Assembly (NCBI RefSeq): GCF_000337795.1
Contig: NZ_AOLP01000014.1
Span: 1-64,000, forward strand
DNA from: Haloferax denitrificans ATCC 35960
GTDB lineage: Archaea > Halobacteriota > Halobacteria > Halobacteriales > Haloferacaceae
DNA: 64,000 nt
Direction of reading: 5' to 3'
Position numbers and translations under genes: made by a program. The notes under the pieces were generated by a model. The model was not told the origin of the DNA and made no database searches. It saw nothing but the letters and a program-made list of their open reading frames with translations. This document shows, in pieces, positions 24,014 through 32,697 of the stretch (within the stretch, counting starts at the first letter, position 1; each line of letters begins with the position of its first letter).

Positions 24014-24595
24014 ATGGACGGCGCGCCCGACGCCTTCGGCTCGCCGTACCGCCTGCTTTCCGGGGCTGTGGTGCCCCGCCCCATCGCGTGGGTGAGCACC
24101 CGCGGCGACGACGCCGACAACCTCGCGCCGTACAGTTTCTCCACCGTCGCCAGCGTCGACCCACCGGTCGTCGTCTTCGCGCCGGTCGGCCGCGGACCGT
24201 CGCTGAAGGACACGCCGCGAAACGCCATCTCGCGCGGCGAGTTCGTCGTCAACGTGGTCACCCGCGACCTCGTGGAAGCGATGAACGAGACCGCCGCGAC
24301 GGTCCCCTCGGGCGTCGACGAGTTCGACCACGCCGGCATCGAGAAAGCCGAGGCCGTCCGCGTCGACGCCCCGCGCGTCGCCGACGCCAAAGTCGCCTTC
24401 GAGTGCACCCTCTACGACAGCATGGAAGTCGGCTCCTCGACGCTCGTCCTCGGCGAGGTCGTCCACGCACACGTCGCCGACGAGGTGCTGACCGACGGCA
24501 AACTCGACACGCGGAAACTCGACGCGGTCGGCCGACTCGCGGGCAACGAGTACGCGACGACCGACGACCGGTTCGAGCTCGTCCGCCCGGACTAG
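24014..24595 (+). CDS. Flavin reductase-like FMN-binding protein
   Basis: A 193-residue flavin-reductase-fold protein, predicted to bind FMN and reduce it or act as an oxidoreductase. The family opening is clear: YRLLSGAVVPRPIAWVSTRG, then NLAPYSFSTVASVDPPVVVF, which form the FMN-binding barrel. EFVVNVVTRDLVEAMNETAA follows. The C-terminal part (HVADEVLTDGKLDTRKLDAVGRLAGNEYATT) matches the group with a DxxKLDxxKL motif. It lies after the DoxX gene and may share its physiology, but the 226-base gap may hold its own promoter. Confidence 0.9.
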   Translation: MDGAPDAFGSPYRLLSGAVVPRPIAWVSTRGDDADNLAPYSFSTVASVDPPVVVFAPVGRGPSLKDTPRNAISRGEFVVNVVTRDLVEAMNETAATVPSGVDEFDHAGIEKAEAVRVDAPRVADAKVAFECTLYDSMEVGSSTLVLGEVVHAHVADEVLTDGKLDTRKLDAVGRLAGNEYATTDDRFELVRPD

Positions 24596-24617
24596 CCCGT
24601 TCCGACGAAACAGCTCT

Positions 24618-24654
24618 CGCGCCCCCAGTTATCATAAACTGATAATGGGGCGCG
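24618..24654. repeat. Long interrupted inverted repeat before the 24,690 gene
   Basis: CGCGCCCC (24,618-24,625) pairs with GGGGCGCG (24,647-24,654), and TTATCA (24,629-24,634) pairs with TGATAA (24,640-24,645), around a 5-base loop. It lies between the flavin reductase stop and the TATA box at 24,658, so it could be a terminator hairpin or an operator. Confidence 0.65.
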
Positions 24655-24657
24655 AAG

Positions 24658-24665
24658 GTTTATCA
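24658..24665 (+). promoter_or_regulatory. TATA box of the 24,690 gene
   Basis: GTTTATCA about 28 bases before the ATG predicts a leaderless transcript. It abuts the inverted repeat at 24,618-24,654. Confidence 0.55.
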
Positions 24666-24689
24666 CGGGATACGCGGTCTGTCTGAACA

Positions 24690-25343
24690 ATGAGCGACGT
24701 GTCGTTGTCGAGCGTGCTCTCGTTTCTCGATACTGACGACGCGGCGACCGTCGTCGAGCGGGTCCGCGCGGCCCGCGGGGAGCGGACGAAACGGAGCGTC
24801 CGCGACGGGCGGACGTTCCTGTTTGCGGCCCCGGACGGGGAGTCACAGCCGGCCGAAGTCGTCTGGATAGACGTTGAAGCCGCGTTCGACGCCCGGAGCG
24901 TCGAGGCGTTCGCCGAGCGCTGTGACGGCCGCGGCGTCGACGGGACGCTCCTGACGACCGGCGACGAAGAGCGGGCCGCGGAGACGCTCGCGCTCGCGTT
25001 CGCCACCGACGAACAGCTCGACGAGCCCGACGAGGACGGCGACCGCGCCCTTCTCGTCGACCCCGACGAGGTCGAACGCCCCATCGACCTCGTGGCGCTT
25101 CCCGACCTCGTGGACGCGCTCGAAGACGCCGGCCTCGACGAGGACATCATCGACGAGTATCACGAGCCGCACGAACCGGAGTTCGAGGAGATTCTCGACG
25201 AGATAGACGCCGAAGAAGCCCGCGCCGCGGCCGAGGCTGACGAAGCCGAGGACGCCGGTTCCGGTCGGGGACTCGCGTTCCTCGTCGCCGCCGTCGTCGT
25301 GGTGGCGGTCGTCGCCGCGCTCGTCCTGTTCGGGCCGCTCTGA
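24690..25343 (+). CDS. Acidic protein with C-terminal membrane anchor
   Basis: A 217-residue very acidic protein. Residues 1-115 form a mixed alpha/beta region starting MSDVSLSSVLSFLDTDDAA, with RSVRDGRTFLFAAPDG and PAEVVWIDVEAAFDARSVEAFAERC. Residues 116-190 are Asp/Glu-rich and helical, and a single hydrophobic segment (about 192-214, LAFLVAAVVVVAVVAALVLFG) ends the protein. This is the layout of a tail-anchored protein with a cytosolic domain. I do not recognise the family. It is convergent with the SRPBCC gene (17-base gap). Confidence 0.75.
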   Translation: MSDVSLSSVLSFLDTDDAATVVERVRAARGERTKRSVRDGRTFLFAAPDGESQPAEVVWIDVEAAFDARSVEAFAERCDGRGVDGTLLTTGDEERAAETLALAFATDEQLDEPDEDGDRALLVDPDEVERPIDLVALPDLVDALEDAGLDEDIIDEYHEPHEPEFEEILDEIDAEEARAAAEADEAEDAGSGRGLAFLVAAVVVVAVVAALVLFGPL

Positions 25344-25360
25344 ACGGCGTTCGGGGTCAG

Positions 25361-25831
25361 TCACTCACTCTGTCTCGCCCGCGACCAATCTCGCCCGCGA
25401 GCGCGCCGCTCTGCGAGTCGCTCGATTCTGCGAAGCGCGACCGCACAGACGGCGGCGTACGGCCCCGCGAGCACGGGGACTTCGAACGCCACCGCACACC
25501 GGTCGGGTCCGACCGGCTCCACGCGATGCCCCGTCGCGGGAACGCCGGCCACGCGCCACGTCCACCGACGGGTCTCGTCGTCGCACGTCTCGATACCGAA
25601 CGGGACCCAGACGCCGGCGACGCGGACCTCGCCGCGGTCCCCCGCCACGATTCGCCCGTCGACGCCGCGGACGCCCGACACGCTCGGTCCCCAGTCTGGC
25701 CAGTCGGCGACCGACACCAACACGTCCCACGCCGCCGTCGCGGGAGCCGAAACCCGCCGCGAGACGACCAGACGCCGCCCGTCAGGCGTTCGCTCCACCC
25801 GCGTTCGGGTCCGATTCGACGCGCCCCTCAT
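25361..25831 (-). CDS. SRPBCC (START/polyketide cyclase-like) protein
   Basis: A 156-residue soluble ligand-binding fold from the ATG at 25,831 (MRGASNRTRTRVERTPDG). Signature features are VSRRVSAPATAAWDVLVSVADWPDWGP near residues 22-48, then strands EVRVAGVWVPFGIE and RWTWRVAGVPATGHRVEPV, and a C-terminal long basic helix (about 125-156). SRPBCC proteins bind hydrophobic ligands in a deep pocket; the ligand is unknown. A TATA-like AATATAAC stretch lies just upstream on the minus strand (about 25,850-25,865). Confidence 0.85.
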   Translation of the reverse strand: MRGASNRTRTRVERTPDGRRLVVSRRVSAPATAAWDVLVSVADWPDWGPSVSGVRGVDGRIVAGDRGEVRVAGVWVPFGIETCDDETRRWTWRVAGVPATGHRVEPVGPDRCAVAFEVPVLAGPYAAVCAVALRRIERLAERRARGRDWSRARQSE

Positions 25832-25915
25832 ACGACCTAGTATGCTAATAAGTCGTAATATAACATCGCCGAAATCTTTATCCTCGGACCGTGGTAGCAA
25901 CTACCAAGGCAACAC

Positions 25916-26032
25916 ATGAGCAACACAAGTGACCGCCCGAAGACGATGCGAGACGTCAGCCACACGCCGCCGACAGGCGAGAGCGTCACGAACGTCTGGG
26001 AGCGAGGACACGAATCCGAGTCCACAGAGTAG
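25916..26032 (+). CDS. Small 38-residue protein
   Basis: A short ORF, MSNTSDRPKTMRDVSHTPPT onward, ending GHESESTE. A TTTATC box at 25,877-25,882 lies about 36 bases upstream, giving a short leader. The product is polar and acidic at the C-terminus with a Trp (NVWERGHE), consistent with a haloarchaeal small protein. I have no family for it. It is divergent from the SRPBCC gene and followed by a repeat-rich spacer. Confidence 0.5.
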   Translation: MSNTSDRPKTMRDVSHTPPTGESVTNVWERGHESESTE

Positions 26033-26101
26033 GCGGCCGGACTCGGCCGACGCGACGAACAGCAAACGAACCACCCGCATCGAATTCGACCGACCAATCG
26101 A

Positions 26102-26158
26102 ACCGTAACGAACCACCCGCACCGTAACGAACCACCCGCACCGTAACGAACCACCCGC
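26102..26158. repeat. Three tandem copies of a 19-bp unit
   Basis: ACCGTAACGAACCACCCGC occurs at 26,102-26,120, 26,121-26,139 and 26,140-26,158 without spacers. A related partial copy (AACGAACCACCCGCATCGAA) lies at about 26,065-26,084. Confidence 0.9.
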
Positions 26159-26230
26159 ATCGAACCCGACCACCAGCCAACTACTCGACGCCAACCCAAC
26201 AACGCAATCACGATACAGCAACACACGAGA

Positions 26231-26248
26231 CGGTTACCCGCGTAACCG
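26231..26248. promoter_or_regulatory. CGGTTAC/GTAACCG inverted repeat
   Basis: Perfect 7-bp arms with a 4-base spacer (CCGC), followed by a second partial copy TTACCCGCGTAAC (26,251-26,263). The same heptamer pair, in the opposite order, lies upstream of the DoxX gene at 23,211-23,234. Confidence 0.5.
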
Positions 26249-26460
26249 AATTACCCGCGTAACCCAACGACCGACTGCATCGAACTCGACTGTCTCCCGC
26301 TGGAGAGGGAGAACGTGCCACCTTCCTGCGCACCGATTGCGACCGACCCGCGCCGGCCGTCCCGCCGGCGCGCACTCGATTTCCGACCGATTCTTTCCGT
26401 GAGCCGCCGGAGCCGACGCCTATCGGGACGTTTAACCCCGAGTCCGACGGGCGTTCGAAC

Positions 26461-27435
26461 ATGAAGGCCACCGCCAAGGCCCACCCGATTCAGGGCCTCG
26501 TGAAGTATCACGGGATGCGAGACACGGAGCGCCGAATGCCGTATCACGACAGCATCAGCGTCTGTACGGCACCGAGCCACACGAAGACGACCGTCGAGTT
26601 CCTCCCCGACGCCGACGAGGACGTCTACGTCATCGGCGGCGAGGAAGTCGAGGGCCGCGGCGCGGAGCGCATCCGAGCCGTCGTCGACCGGGTCCGCGAG
26701 CTGGCCGACTTCGACCACCGCGTCCGACTGGAGAGCGAGAACTCCTTCCCCTCGAACATCGGCTTCGGCTCGTCGGCGTCCGGGTTCGCCGCGGCCGCGA
26801 TGGCGCTTTCCGAGGCGGCCGGCCTCGACATGACGCGCCCCGAGATATCGACTATCGCCCGCCGCGGGTCGGCGTCCGCCGCCCGCGCCGTCACGGGCGC
26901 GGTCTCGCACCTCTACTCGGGCATGAACGACACCGACTGCCGCTCCGAGCGCATCGAGACCGACCTCGAAGACGACCTGCGCATCGTCGCCGCGCACGTC
27001 CCCGCCTACAAGGAGACCGAGCAGGCCCACGCCGAGGCCGAAGACAGCCACATGTTCCAGGCGCGGATGGCCCACATCCACGCCCAGATAGACGACATGC
27101 GCGACGCGCTGTACGACGCCGACTTCGACGCCGCCTTCGAACTCGCCGAACACGACTCGCTGTCGCTCGCGGCGACGACGATGACCGGCCCCGCCGGCTG
27201 GGTCTACTGGCAACCGCGCACCATCGCCGTCTTCAACGCCGTCCGCAAGCTCCGGAGCGAGGAGGACCTCCCGGTCTACTTCTCGACCGACACCGGCGCG
27301 AGCGTCTACGTCAACACGACCGAGGAACACGTCGACCGCGTCGAAGAGGTCGTCTCCGACTGCGGCGTCGAGACCGACGTGTGGGGCGTCGGCGGCCCCG
27401 CCGAGGTGCTCGACGAGTCCGAAGCGCTGTTCTGA
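26461..27435 (+). CDS. mvaD: Phosphomevalonate decarboxylase (haloarchaeal type)
   Basis: A 324-residue GHMP-kinase-fold enzyme of the mevalonate pathway, which makes precursors of archaeal membrane lipids. It converts phosphomevalonate to isopentenyl phosphate, which isopentenyl phosphate kinase then activates; this activity was shown for the Haloferax volcanii enzyme. The N-terminus MKATAKAHPIQGLVKYHGM and the phosphate loop SFPSNIGFGSSASGFAAAAM (near residue 97) are decarboxylase hallmarks, as is GSASAARAVTGAVSHLYSG (near 140). It is monocistronic. Distinguishing it from diphosphomevalonate decarboxylase rests on haloarchaeal precedent. Confidence 0.9.
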   Translation: MKATAKAHPIQGLVKYHGMRDTERRMPYHDSISVCTAPSHTKTTVEFLPDADEDVYVIGGEEVEGRGAERIRAVVDRVRELADFDHRVRLESENSFPSNIGFGSSASGFAAAAMALSEAAGLDMTRPEISTIARRGSASAARAVTGAVSHLYSGMNDTDCRSERIETDLEDDLRIVAAHVPAYKETEQAHAEAEDSHMFQARMAHIHAQIDDMRDALYDADFDAAFELAEHDSLSLAATTMTGPAGWVYWQPRTIAVFNAVRKLRSEEDLPVYFSTDTGASVYVNTTEEHVDRVEEVVSDCGVETDVWGVGGPAEVLDESEALF

Positions 27436-27518
27436 GTCCTCTCGCGCGGGCAACCGGCGCGCGCCGGCGACCGGTACCCGCCGTCACCCTCTTTTCTCTC
27501 GCGCCCTACCCGTCAGTC

Positions 27519-28652
27519 ATGCGTGTTCTGGTTCTCGGTGCCGGGTACGCGGGCCTCACGCTCGCCCGCGACCTCGAACGCCGACTCCCCGCCGACGCCG
27601 ACCTGACCGTGGTGAACGACTCGCCGCACCACCTCGTCCAACACGAGGTCCACCGCGCGATTCGGCGGCCGGCGGTCGCCGACGCGATTCAGGTCCCCCT
27701 CGACGAGGCGCTCGACCGCGCCGAGGTCGTCGTCGACCGCGTGACCGGCGTCGACCGCGACGCGCGGACCGTCGAACTGGCCGACGGCGACGCCCTCGAC
27801 TACGACTACTGCGCGGTCTGTCTGGGCGCTGAGACCGCCTACTACGGCATCCCCGGCCTCGAATCGCAGTCGGTCCCGCTGAAGCGCGTCGCCGACGCCG
27901 AGACCGTCCGCAGGCGCTTCTTCGACGACTGCGACGAGGGCGGCACCGTCGTCGTCGGCGGCGCGGGGCTGTCGGGCGTGCAGGTCGCGGGCGAACTCGC
28001 CGCCCTCCGCGACGAGGAGGGCGCGCACGCCGATATCGTCCTCGTCGAGCAGTTGGACGCCGTCGCGCCGTCGTTCGACGAGTCGTTCCAGCGGGCGGTC
28101 CGCGACGAACTCCTCGACAGGGGCGTCGAGATTCGGACCGAGACGACCGTCGAGTCGGTGACCGACGCGACCGTCCAGACCGACACCGGCGACGTCGACT
28201 ACGACCTGCTCGTCTGGACCGGCGGCATCGCCGGCGACGACGCGATGGGCGGCGAGCGACCCGCCGTCAGGGCGGACCTCCGACTCGACCGCCGGACGTT
28301 CGTCGTCGGCGACGCGGCCCGCGCCGTCGACGCCGACGGCGAGCCCGTGCCGGCGAGCGCCTCCGCGGCGCTCCGCGAGGCGAAGACCGTCGCCGGCAAC
28401 ATCGCCGCGCAGGTCGAGTTCGAGACCGGCGGCGGCGAGAACGAGTTCGCCCCGCGGCCCGACCCCTATCGCTTCGAGGTGCCCGGCTGGATCGTCTCGG
28501 TCGGCGACGGCGCGGTCGCGCAGGTCGGCCCGAGCATCTTCCGCGGGAAGGCCGCGAAGGCGATGAAAGCCACCGTCGGGGCGGGCCATCTCACCTCCGT
28601 CGGGGCGATTTCGCGCGCGGTCGACCTCGTCGACGAGGAACTGCACGCCTGA
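27519..28652 (+). CDS. NAD(P)/FAD-dependent oxidoreductase, NDH-2-like
   Basis: A 377-residue flavoprotein starting MRVLVLGAGYAGLTLARDLE, an FAD Rossmann motif. The NAD(P)-binding motif is GTVVVGGAGLSGVQVAGELA near residues 143-162, and the second FAD contact is RTFVVGDAARAV near 263. This architecture is that of type II NADH:quinone dehydrogenases, which pass electrons from NADH to menaquinone at the inner membrane face. No transmembrane helix is visible; a C-terminal amphipathic region (PSIFRGKAAKAMKATVG) could attach it to the membrane. It follows the decarboxylase gene by 83 bases. Confidence 0.87.
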   Translation: MRVLVLGAGYAGLTLARDLERRLPADADLTVVNDSPHHLVQHEVHRAIRRPAVADAIQVPLDEALDRAEVVVDRVTGVDRDARTVELADGDALDYDYCAVCLGAETAYYGIPGLESQSVPLKRVADAETVRRRFFDDCDEGGTVVVGGAGLSGVQVAGELAALRDEEGAHADIVLVEQLDAVAPSFDESFQRAVRDELLDRGVEIRTETTVESVTDATVQTDTGDVDYDLLVWTGGIAGDDAMGGERPAVRADLRLDRRTFVVGDAARAVDADGEPVPASASAALREAKTVAGNIAAQVEFETGGGENEFAPRPDPYRFEVPGWIVSVGDGAVAQVGPSIFRGKAAKAMKATVGAGHLTSVGAISRAVDLVDEELHA

Positions 28653-28819
28653 GGTGTCGGCGGCGGGCGAACTGCTCCCGCAGTCCGCCGGCCCGACCCG
28701 GAGAAGTTCTTTATCGGATGCCGGAGTATCACCAGTATCATCGACGATACCGGGCACGACCGCCGAGACTTCACGTCCGTGGGCGGTCCGCGAAACGTGA
28801 CCGCCGAGCGAGGCGCTCG

Positions 28820-30541
28820 ATGAACTGGCAGCACACGGCCTACGCCTACCCGATGGTCTTCGCGGCGGTCGTCGCCGCCGTCCTCTCGGCGTACGCGGTC
28901 CGGTTCGTCCGCCGCCGCGGGCGAAACCCGACTGTCGTCTCGTTCGCCGTGCTGACGGCCGCCGTCTCCTTCTGGACCGCGACGACGGCGGTCAAACTGC
29001 TCCTCGTCGACCCCGGCGCGAAACTGTTCGCGTACAAGCTCCTCCACGTCGGCGCGATGACGGCCGCGCCGACGTTCTTCGTCTTCGCCCTCGCGTACAC
29101 CGGCCGCCGGGAACTGCTCGACCGCTACGTCGTCGCGTCGCTGTACGTCGTCCCGGCGGTGTTCCTCGTCGTCCTCTTTACCAACCCGCTGGAGCTGGGC
29201 TACACCGGCTGGCAGTTGTCGACCGTCGACGGCGTGACGACGCTCTCCGTCACCGACGGCCCGGTGAGCGTGTTCGGCCTCGTCTACGGCTTCGTGCTTC
29301 TGTTCCTCGGGCTCGGCGTCATCGGCCAGTACGCCCTCGAACTCGACCGCCCCTACCGGACACAGGCGACGCTCCTCCTCGTCGGGATGGTCGTGCCGTC
29401 GGTCGTCGCCGCGCTCGAACTCACCGACACCGCGCCGCTCGCCGGCGGCGTCAACCTCATCCCCGCCTCGCTCGCGGTCCCCGCGGTGACGTTCGGTATC
29501 GCCGTCTACCGCTACAAGCTCCTCGACATCCTCCCGCTCGCCTACGCGACCGCCGGCGCGCACTCGGCCGACGGGCTCGTCGTCCTCGACGCCGACGAAG
29601 TCGTCGTCCACGTCAACGACCACGTCCGCCCGCTTTTGGGAACCGACGGCTCGCTTCTCGGCCGCCCGGCGAGCGAGGCCGTCCCGAACTACGACGACCT
29701 CACCGGCGACCTCGCCGGCGACCCCCCGTCGTGCGACGTGCTCGTCGGGGGCGAGCGCTACGTCGAACTGACGCGCATCCCGCTCGACCGGGCGGGCGAC
29801 CCGCTCGGCTGGGTCGTCTCCGTCCGGGACGTGACGCCGCGGAAACGCTACGAACTCGCCTTGGAGTCGAGAAACGACGAACTGGAGGTGCTCAACCGAA
29901 TCGTCCGCCACGACATCAGAAACGACATGCAACTCGTGACGGCGTACATCGACATCGTTCTCGAACACGAACCGCTGTCAGACGAGGCGCGGACCCAGTT
30001 GGAGACCGCGCTTCGGCGGGCGCTCAACACCGTGGACCTCACCGACGTGCTCGGACAGCTGATGCGCGCGACGAACGACGACGAGCGCCGCAGAGCTCTC
30101 GACGTCGGCGACGCCCTCCGCGAGGCCGTCGAAGACGTGCGCGAGGGCTATCCGAACGCGGCGTTCGCGGTCGATGGCCTCCCGCCGGCGACGGTGTTCG
30201 CCAACGACCTGCTCGACTCCGTGTTCGTGAACGTCCTGAAGAACGCGGTCGTCCACAGCGACCGCGACCACCCGTCGATTTCCGTCTCGGGCGCGGCGGA
30301 CGGCGAGCGCGTCACCGTCCGCATCGCCGACGACGGCCCCGGCATCGCCGACGAACAGAAGTCGGTCGTGTTCGGGAAAGGCGCGAAGGGACTGGAAAGC
30401 CCCGGCACCGGGACCGGCCTGTATCTCGTCGACACCATCGTCTCGAACTTCGGCGGCGCCGTCCACATCGAGGACAACGAACCGCGGGGGAGCGTCTTCG
30501 TCATCGAACTCCCGCTCGCGGTCGTCGAGGCCGCCGACTGA
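28820..30541 (+). CDS. Sensor histidine kinase with 7TM N-terminal domain and PAS
   Basis: A 573-residue kinase. From the ATG at 28,820 (MNWQHTAYAYPMVFAA) seven hydrophobic segments fill about residues 8-230, matching the 7TM sensor domain of archaeal kinases. A PAS-like domain (about 245-345; SADGLVVLDADEVVVHVNDH) follows. The H-box is RIVRHDIRNDMQLVTAYID near 365, the N-box NVLKNAVVHSDRD near 475, G1 ADDGPGIAD near 505 and G2 GTGTGLYLVD near 535. The upstream in-frame ATG at 28,718 adds 34 basic residues and is unlikely. No regulator gene is adjacent. Confidence 0.9.
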   Translation: MNWQHTAYAYPMVFAAVVAAVLSAYAVRFVRRRGRNPTVVSFAVLTAAVSFWTATTAVKLLLVDPGAKLFAYKLLHVGAMTAAPTFFVFALAYTGRRELLDRYVVASLYVVPAVFLVVLFTNPLELGYTGWQLSTVDGVTTLSVTDGPVSVFGLVYGFVLLFLGLGVIGQYALELDRPYRTQATLLLVGMVVPSVVAALELTDTAPLAGGVNLIPASLAVPAVTFGIAVYRYKLLDILPLAYATAGAHSADGLVVLDADEVVVHVNDHVRPLLGTDGSLLGRPASEAVPNYDDLTGDLAGDPPSCDVLVGGERYVELTRIPLDRAGDPLGWVVSVRDVTPRKRYELALESRNDELEVLNRIVRHDIRNDMQLVTAYIDIVLEHEPLSDEARTQLETALRRALNTVDLTDVLGQLMRATNDDERRRALDVGDALREAVEDVREGYPNAAFAVDGLPPATVFANDLLDSVFVNVLKNAVVHSDRDHPSISVSGAADGERVTVRIADDGPGIADEQKSVVFGKGAKGLESPGTGTGLYLVDTIVSNFGGAVHIEDNEPRGSVFVIELPLAVVEAAD

Positions 30542-30661
30542 GGCGACCCGTTTGACCCGTTCGGCCCGCCCGACCCGCCGAATCCCCGCCCGCCGAGTCA
30601 ACTCGACGCACGTTTTTCTCGGTGTCACAACCGTTATCGCCCGCGTGTGTTACTAACAATC

Positions 30662-31816
30662 ATGGACTATTCGCTCTCGGACGAACAGCGGGCCATCCGC
30701 GAGGAGGTTCGACGGTTCGCCGAAAACGAAATCGCGCCCGTCGCGGGCGAGTACGACGAGGCGGAGACGTACCCCGCAGACGTCGTCCGCGAGGCGTCGA
30801 AGATGGGACTGACGGGGGCGCACTTCCCCGTCGAGTACGGCGGCGTCGGCTACACGTCGCTGGAGAACGCCATCGTCACCGAGGAGTTGTTCTCGGTCGA
30901 CCCCGGTATCGGACTCTGCATCACGAGCGCCGGCTTCGGCGCGGAGGCCATCATCAGCTTCGGCACCGACGACCAGAAAGAGCGCTACCTGCCGCCGATT
31001 ACGGACGGCGAATCGGTCATGGGCGCGGCCATCAGCGAGCCGCAGGCGGGGTCCGACGTGACCTCGGTGCGCACCCGCGCCGAGAAGGACGGCGACGAGT
31101 GGGTCATAAACGGCAGTAAGATGTGGATAACGAACGGGAGCGTCGGCGACTACTTCGTCGTCATGTGCCGGACCGACCCCGACGCGGACGACCGCTACGC
31201 GGGCTTCTCGCAGATTATCGTCGAGGCCGACCGCGACGGGTTCTCCGCGGACAAGATAACCGGGAAGATGGGCATCCGCGCCAGCGACACGGCCGAACTC
31301 GTCTTCGACGACGTGCGCGTGCCCGCGGAGAACCTCGTCGGCACCGAGGGGATGGGCTTCCTCCAGCTCATGGAGTTTTTCGACGAGACGCGGACCGCGG
31401 TGGCCGCACAAGCGGTCGGCATCGCCAAGGGAGCCTGCGAGCGGGCGCTCGACTACGCCAGAGAGCGCGAGCAGTTCGGCCGCTCCATCGGCGACTTCCA
31501 GGCGATTCAGCACAAGCTCGCGGAGATGCACACCGCGACCGAGGCCGCCCGGCAGTTGACCTACAAGTCGGCGTGGAGCGTCGACAACGACGAGGGCCAA
31601 CTGACCACGCTCGCGTCGATGGCGAAGGAGTTCGCCTCGAACGTCGCCACCGACGTGGCCGACGAGGCCGTCCAGATTCACGGCGGGGCCGGCTTCGTCA
31701 ACGACCACGACGTCGAACGGCTCTACCGCGACGCGAAAATCACGCAGATTTACGAGGGGACCTCGGAGATTCAGAAGAACATCATCGCCCGCGAACTGCT
31801 CGGGAAGGGCTTCTGA
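30662..31816 (+). CDS. Acyl-CoA dehydrogenase
   Basis: A 384-residue FAD enzyme catalysing the first step of beta-oxidation or a branched-chain acyl-CoA oxidation. Motifs are present in order: [20 protein letters not shown] near residue 122, [20 protein letters not shown] near 155, and the C-terminal [20 protein letters not shown] near 350, whose Glu is the usual catalytic base. The start at the ATG 30,662 ([20 protein letters not shown]) gives normal family length; a TATA-like AACCGTTAT lies about 30 bases upstream. It is monocistronic. Chain-length preference cannot be told. Confidence 0.93.
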   Translation: MDYSLSDEQRAIREEVRRFAENEIAPVAGEYDEAETYPADVVREASKMGLTGAHFPVEYGGVGYTSLENAIVTEELFSVDPGIGLCITSAGFGAEAIISFGTDDQKERYLPPITDGESVMGAAISEPQAGSDVTSVRTRAEKDGDEWVINGSKMWITNGSVGDYFVVMCRTDPDADDRYAGFSQIIVEADRDGFSADKITGKMGIRASDTAELVFDDVRVPAENLVGTEGMGFLQLMEFFDETRTAVAAQAVGIAKGACERALDYAREREQFGRSIGDFQAIQHKLAEMHTATEAARQLTYKSAWSVDNDEGQLTTLASMAKEFASNVATDVADEAVQIHGGAGFVNDHDVERLYRDAKITQIYEGTSEIQKNIIARELLGKGF

Positions 31817-31912
31817 GGCGGGGCTGAGACTTCCCACGGCTCGCGAGACTTCGCCGCCATAGTCGGCGTCGACCGTGGACGAGGTTTTACCGCCGCCGCG
31901 CCAAGAGCGAGC

Positions 31913-32605
31913 GTGGCACCGTTCGACGCGATTCTCTTCGACCTCGACAACACCCTCTGTACGAACGACCAGAGCGGCGAAACCATCTACGCCGGCGCGT
32001 TCGCCGCCGCCGGTCTCGACCGCTTCGGCGAGCCGTCGGACCTCTGGGCCGCGCTCGACGGCCCGCCGGACCACGACGACCACGAGGGTTACCTCGCCGA
32101 CGGCTTCGGGCGCGTCGCCGCGAAACACGACCGCGAGGGGGTCGACGTCCGGGCGCTGGCCCGCGGGTTCGTCGAGACGGTCGACCACTCGGCCGTCTCG
32201 TTCAGACCGGGAGCCGAGGCCGCGCTCGCCGCCGCCCGCGACCACGCGTCGGTCGGCCTCGTCACCAACGGCCCCGAGCGCCGGCAGTCTATCAAACTCG
32301 ACGCGCTCGGCATCGCCGACGCGTTCGACGCGGTCGTCTTCGCGGGCGACATGCCGCGGCGAAAGCCCCATCCCGACCCGTTCGACCGGGCGCTTTCCGA
32401 CCTCGACGCCGAGGCGAACGCGAGCCTCCACGTCGGCGACTCGCTCGAGTTCGACGTGGACGGTGCCCACCGCGCCGGCCTCGACGCCGCGTGGTGCCCG
32501 GTCGAAACGGATGGTGAAGGCGACCCGGACCCGACCTCGTACGCCCCGGCGTACGTCCTCCGGTCGCTCGCCGACTTCCCGGCGATTCTCGACGGCGGGC
32601 CGTGA
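31913..32605 (+). CDS. HAD superfamily hydrolase
   Basis: A 230-residue soluble phosphatase-like enzyme starting from GTG at 31,913. HAD motifs are complete: I, ILFDLDNTLC (nucleophile Asp near residue 8); II, SVGLVTNGPE near 115; III, RRKPHPDPFDRAL near 150; and IV, LHVGDSLEFDVDGAHRAGL near 172. A helical cap sits between motifs I and II, typical of subfamily IA. The C-terminal end mentions no extra domain. Likely substrates are small sugar or glycolate phosphates, but none can be chosen. Confidence 0.9.
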   Translation: MAPFDAILFDLDNTLCTNDQSGETIYAGAFAAAGLDRFGEPSDLWAALDGPPDHDDHEGYLADGFGRVAAKHDREGVDVRALARGFVETVDHSAVSFRPGAEAALAAARDHASVGLVTNGPERRQSIKLDALGIADAFDAVVFAGDMPRRKPHPDPFDRALSDLDAEANASLHVGDSLEFDVDGAHRAGLDAAWCPVETDGEGDPDPTSYAPAYVLRSLADFPAILDGGP

Positions 32606-32697
32606 CTCGGCTCCCGCGTCGTCGGCGTCGGCGTCGCCACCGACCGCCCGTGAACCGTCCGCTGGACCTTTGTTGGCGTCGCCCCTAGAGTGGCTCC

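Larger units (their letters stand above)
26033..26460. other. Repeat-rich intergenic region upstream of phosphomevalonate decarboxylase
   Basis: A 428-base gap without a credible gene. It holds a 19-bp unit repeated three times, a GTAACCG inverted repeat (26,231-26,248) and, at the end, CGTTTAACC (about 26,428-26,436), a fair TATA-like box for the gene at 26,461. Minus-strand ORFs across it merely translate the repeat. Confidence 0.6.

Noticed and set aside
26065-26158. CRISPR-like repeat cluster
   Set aside because: The 19-bp copies are directly adjacent with no unique spacers, and no cas genes are in the window.
25901-26224. Minus-strand ORFs of about 100 codons over the repeats
   Set aside because: Their Gly/Arg/Val-rich periodic sequence simply translates the 19-bp repeat; composition is unlike haloarchaeal protein.
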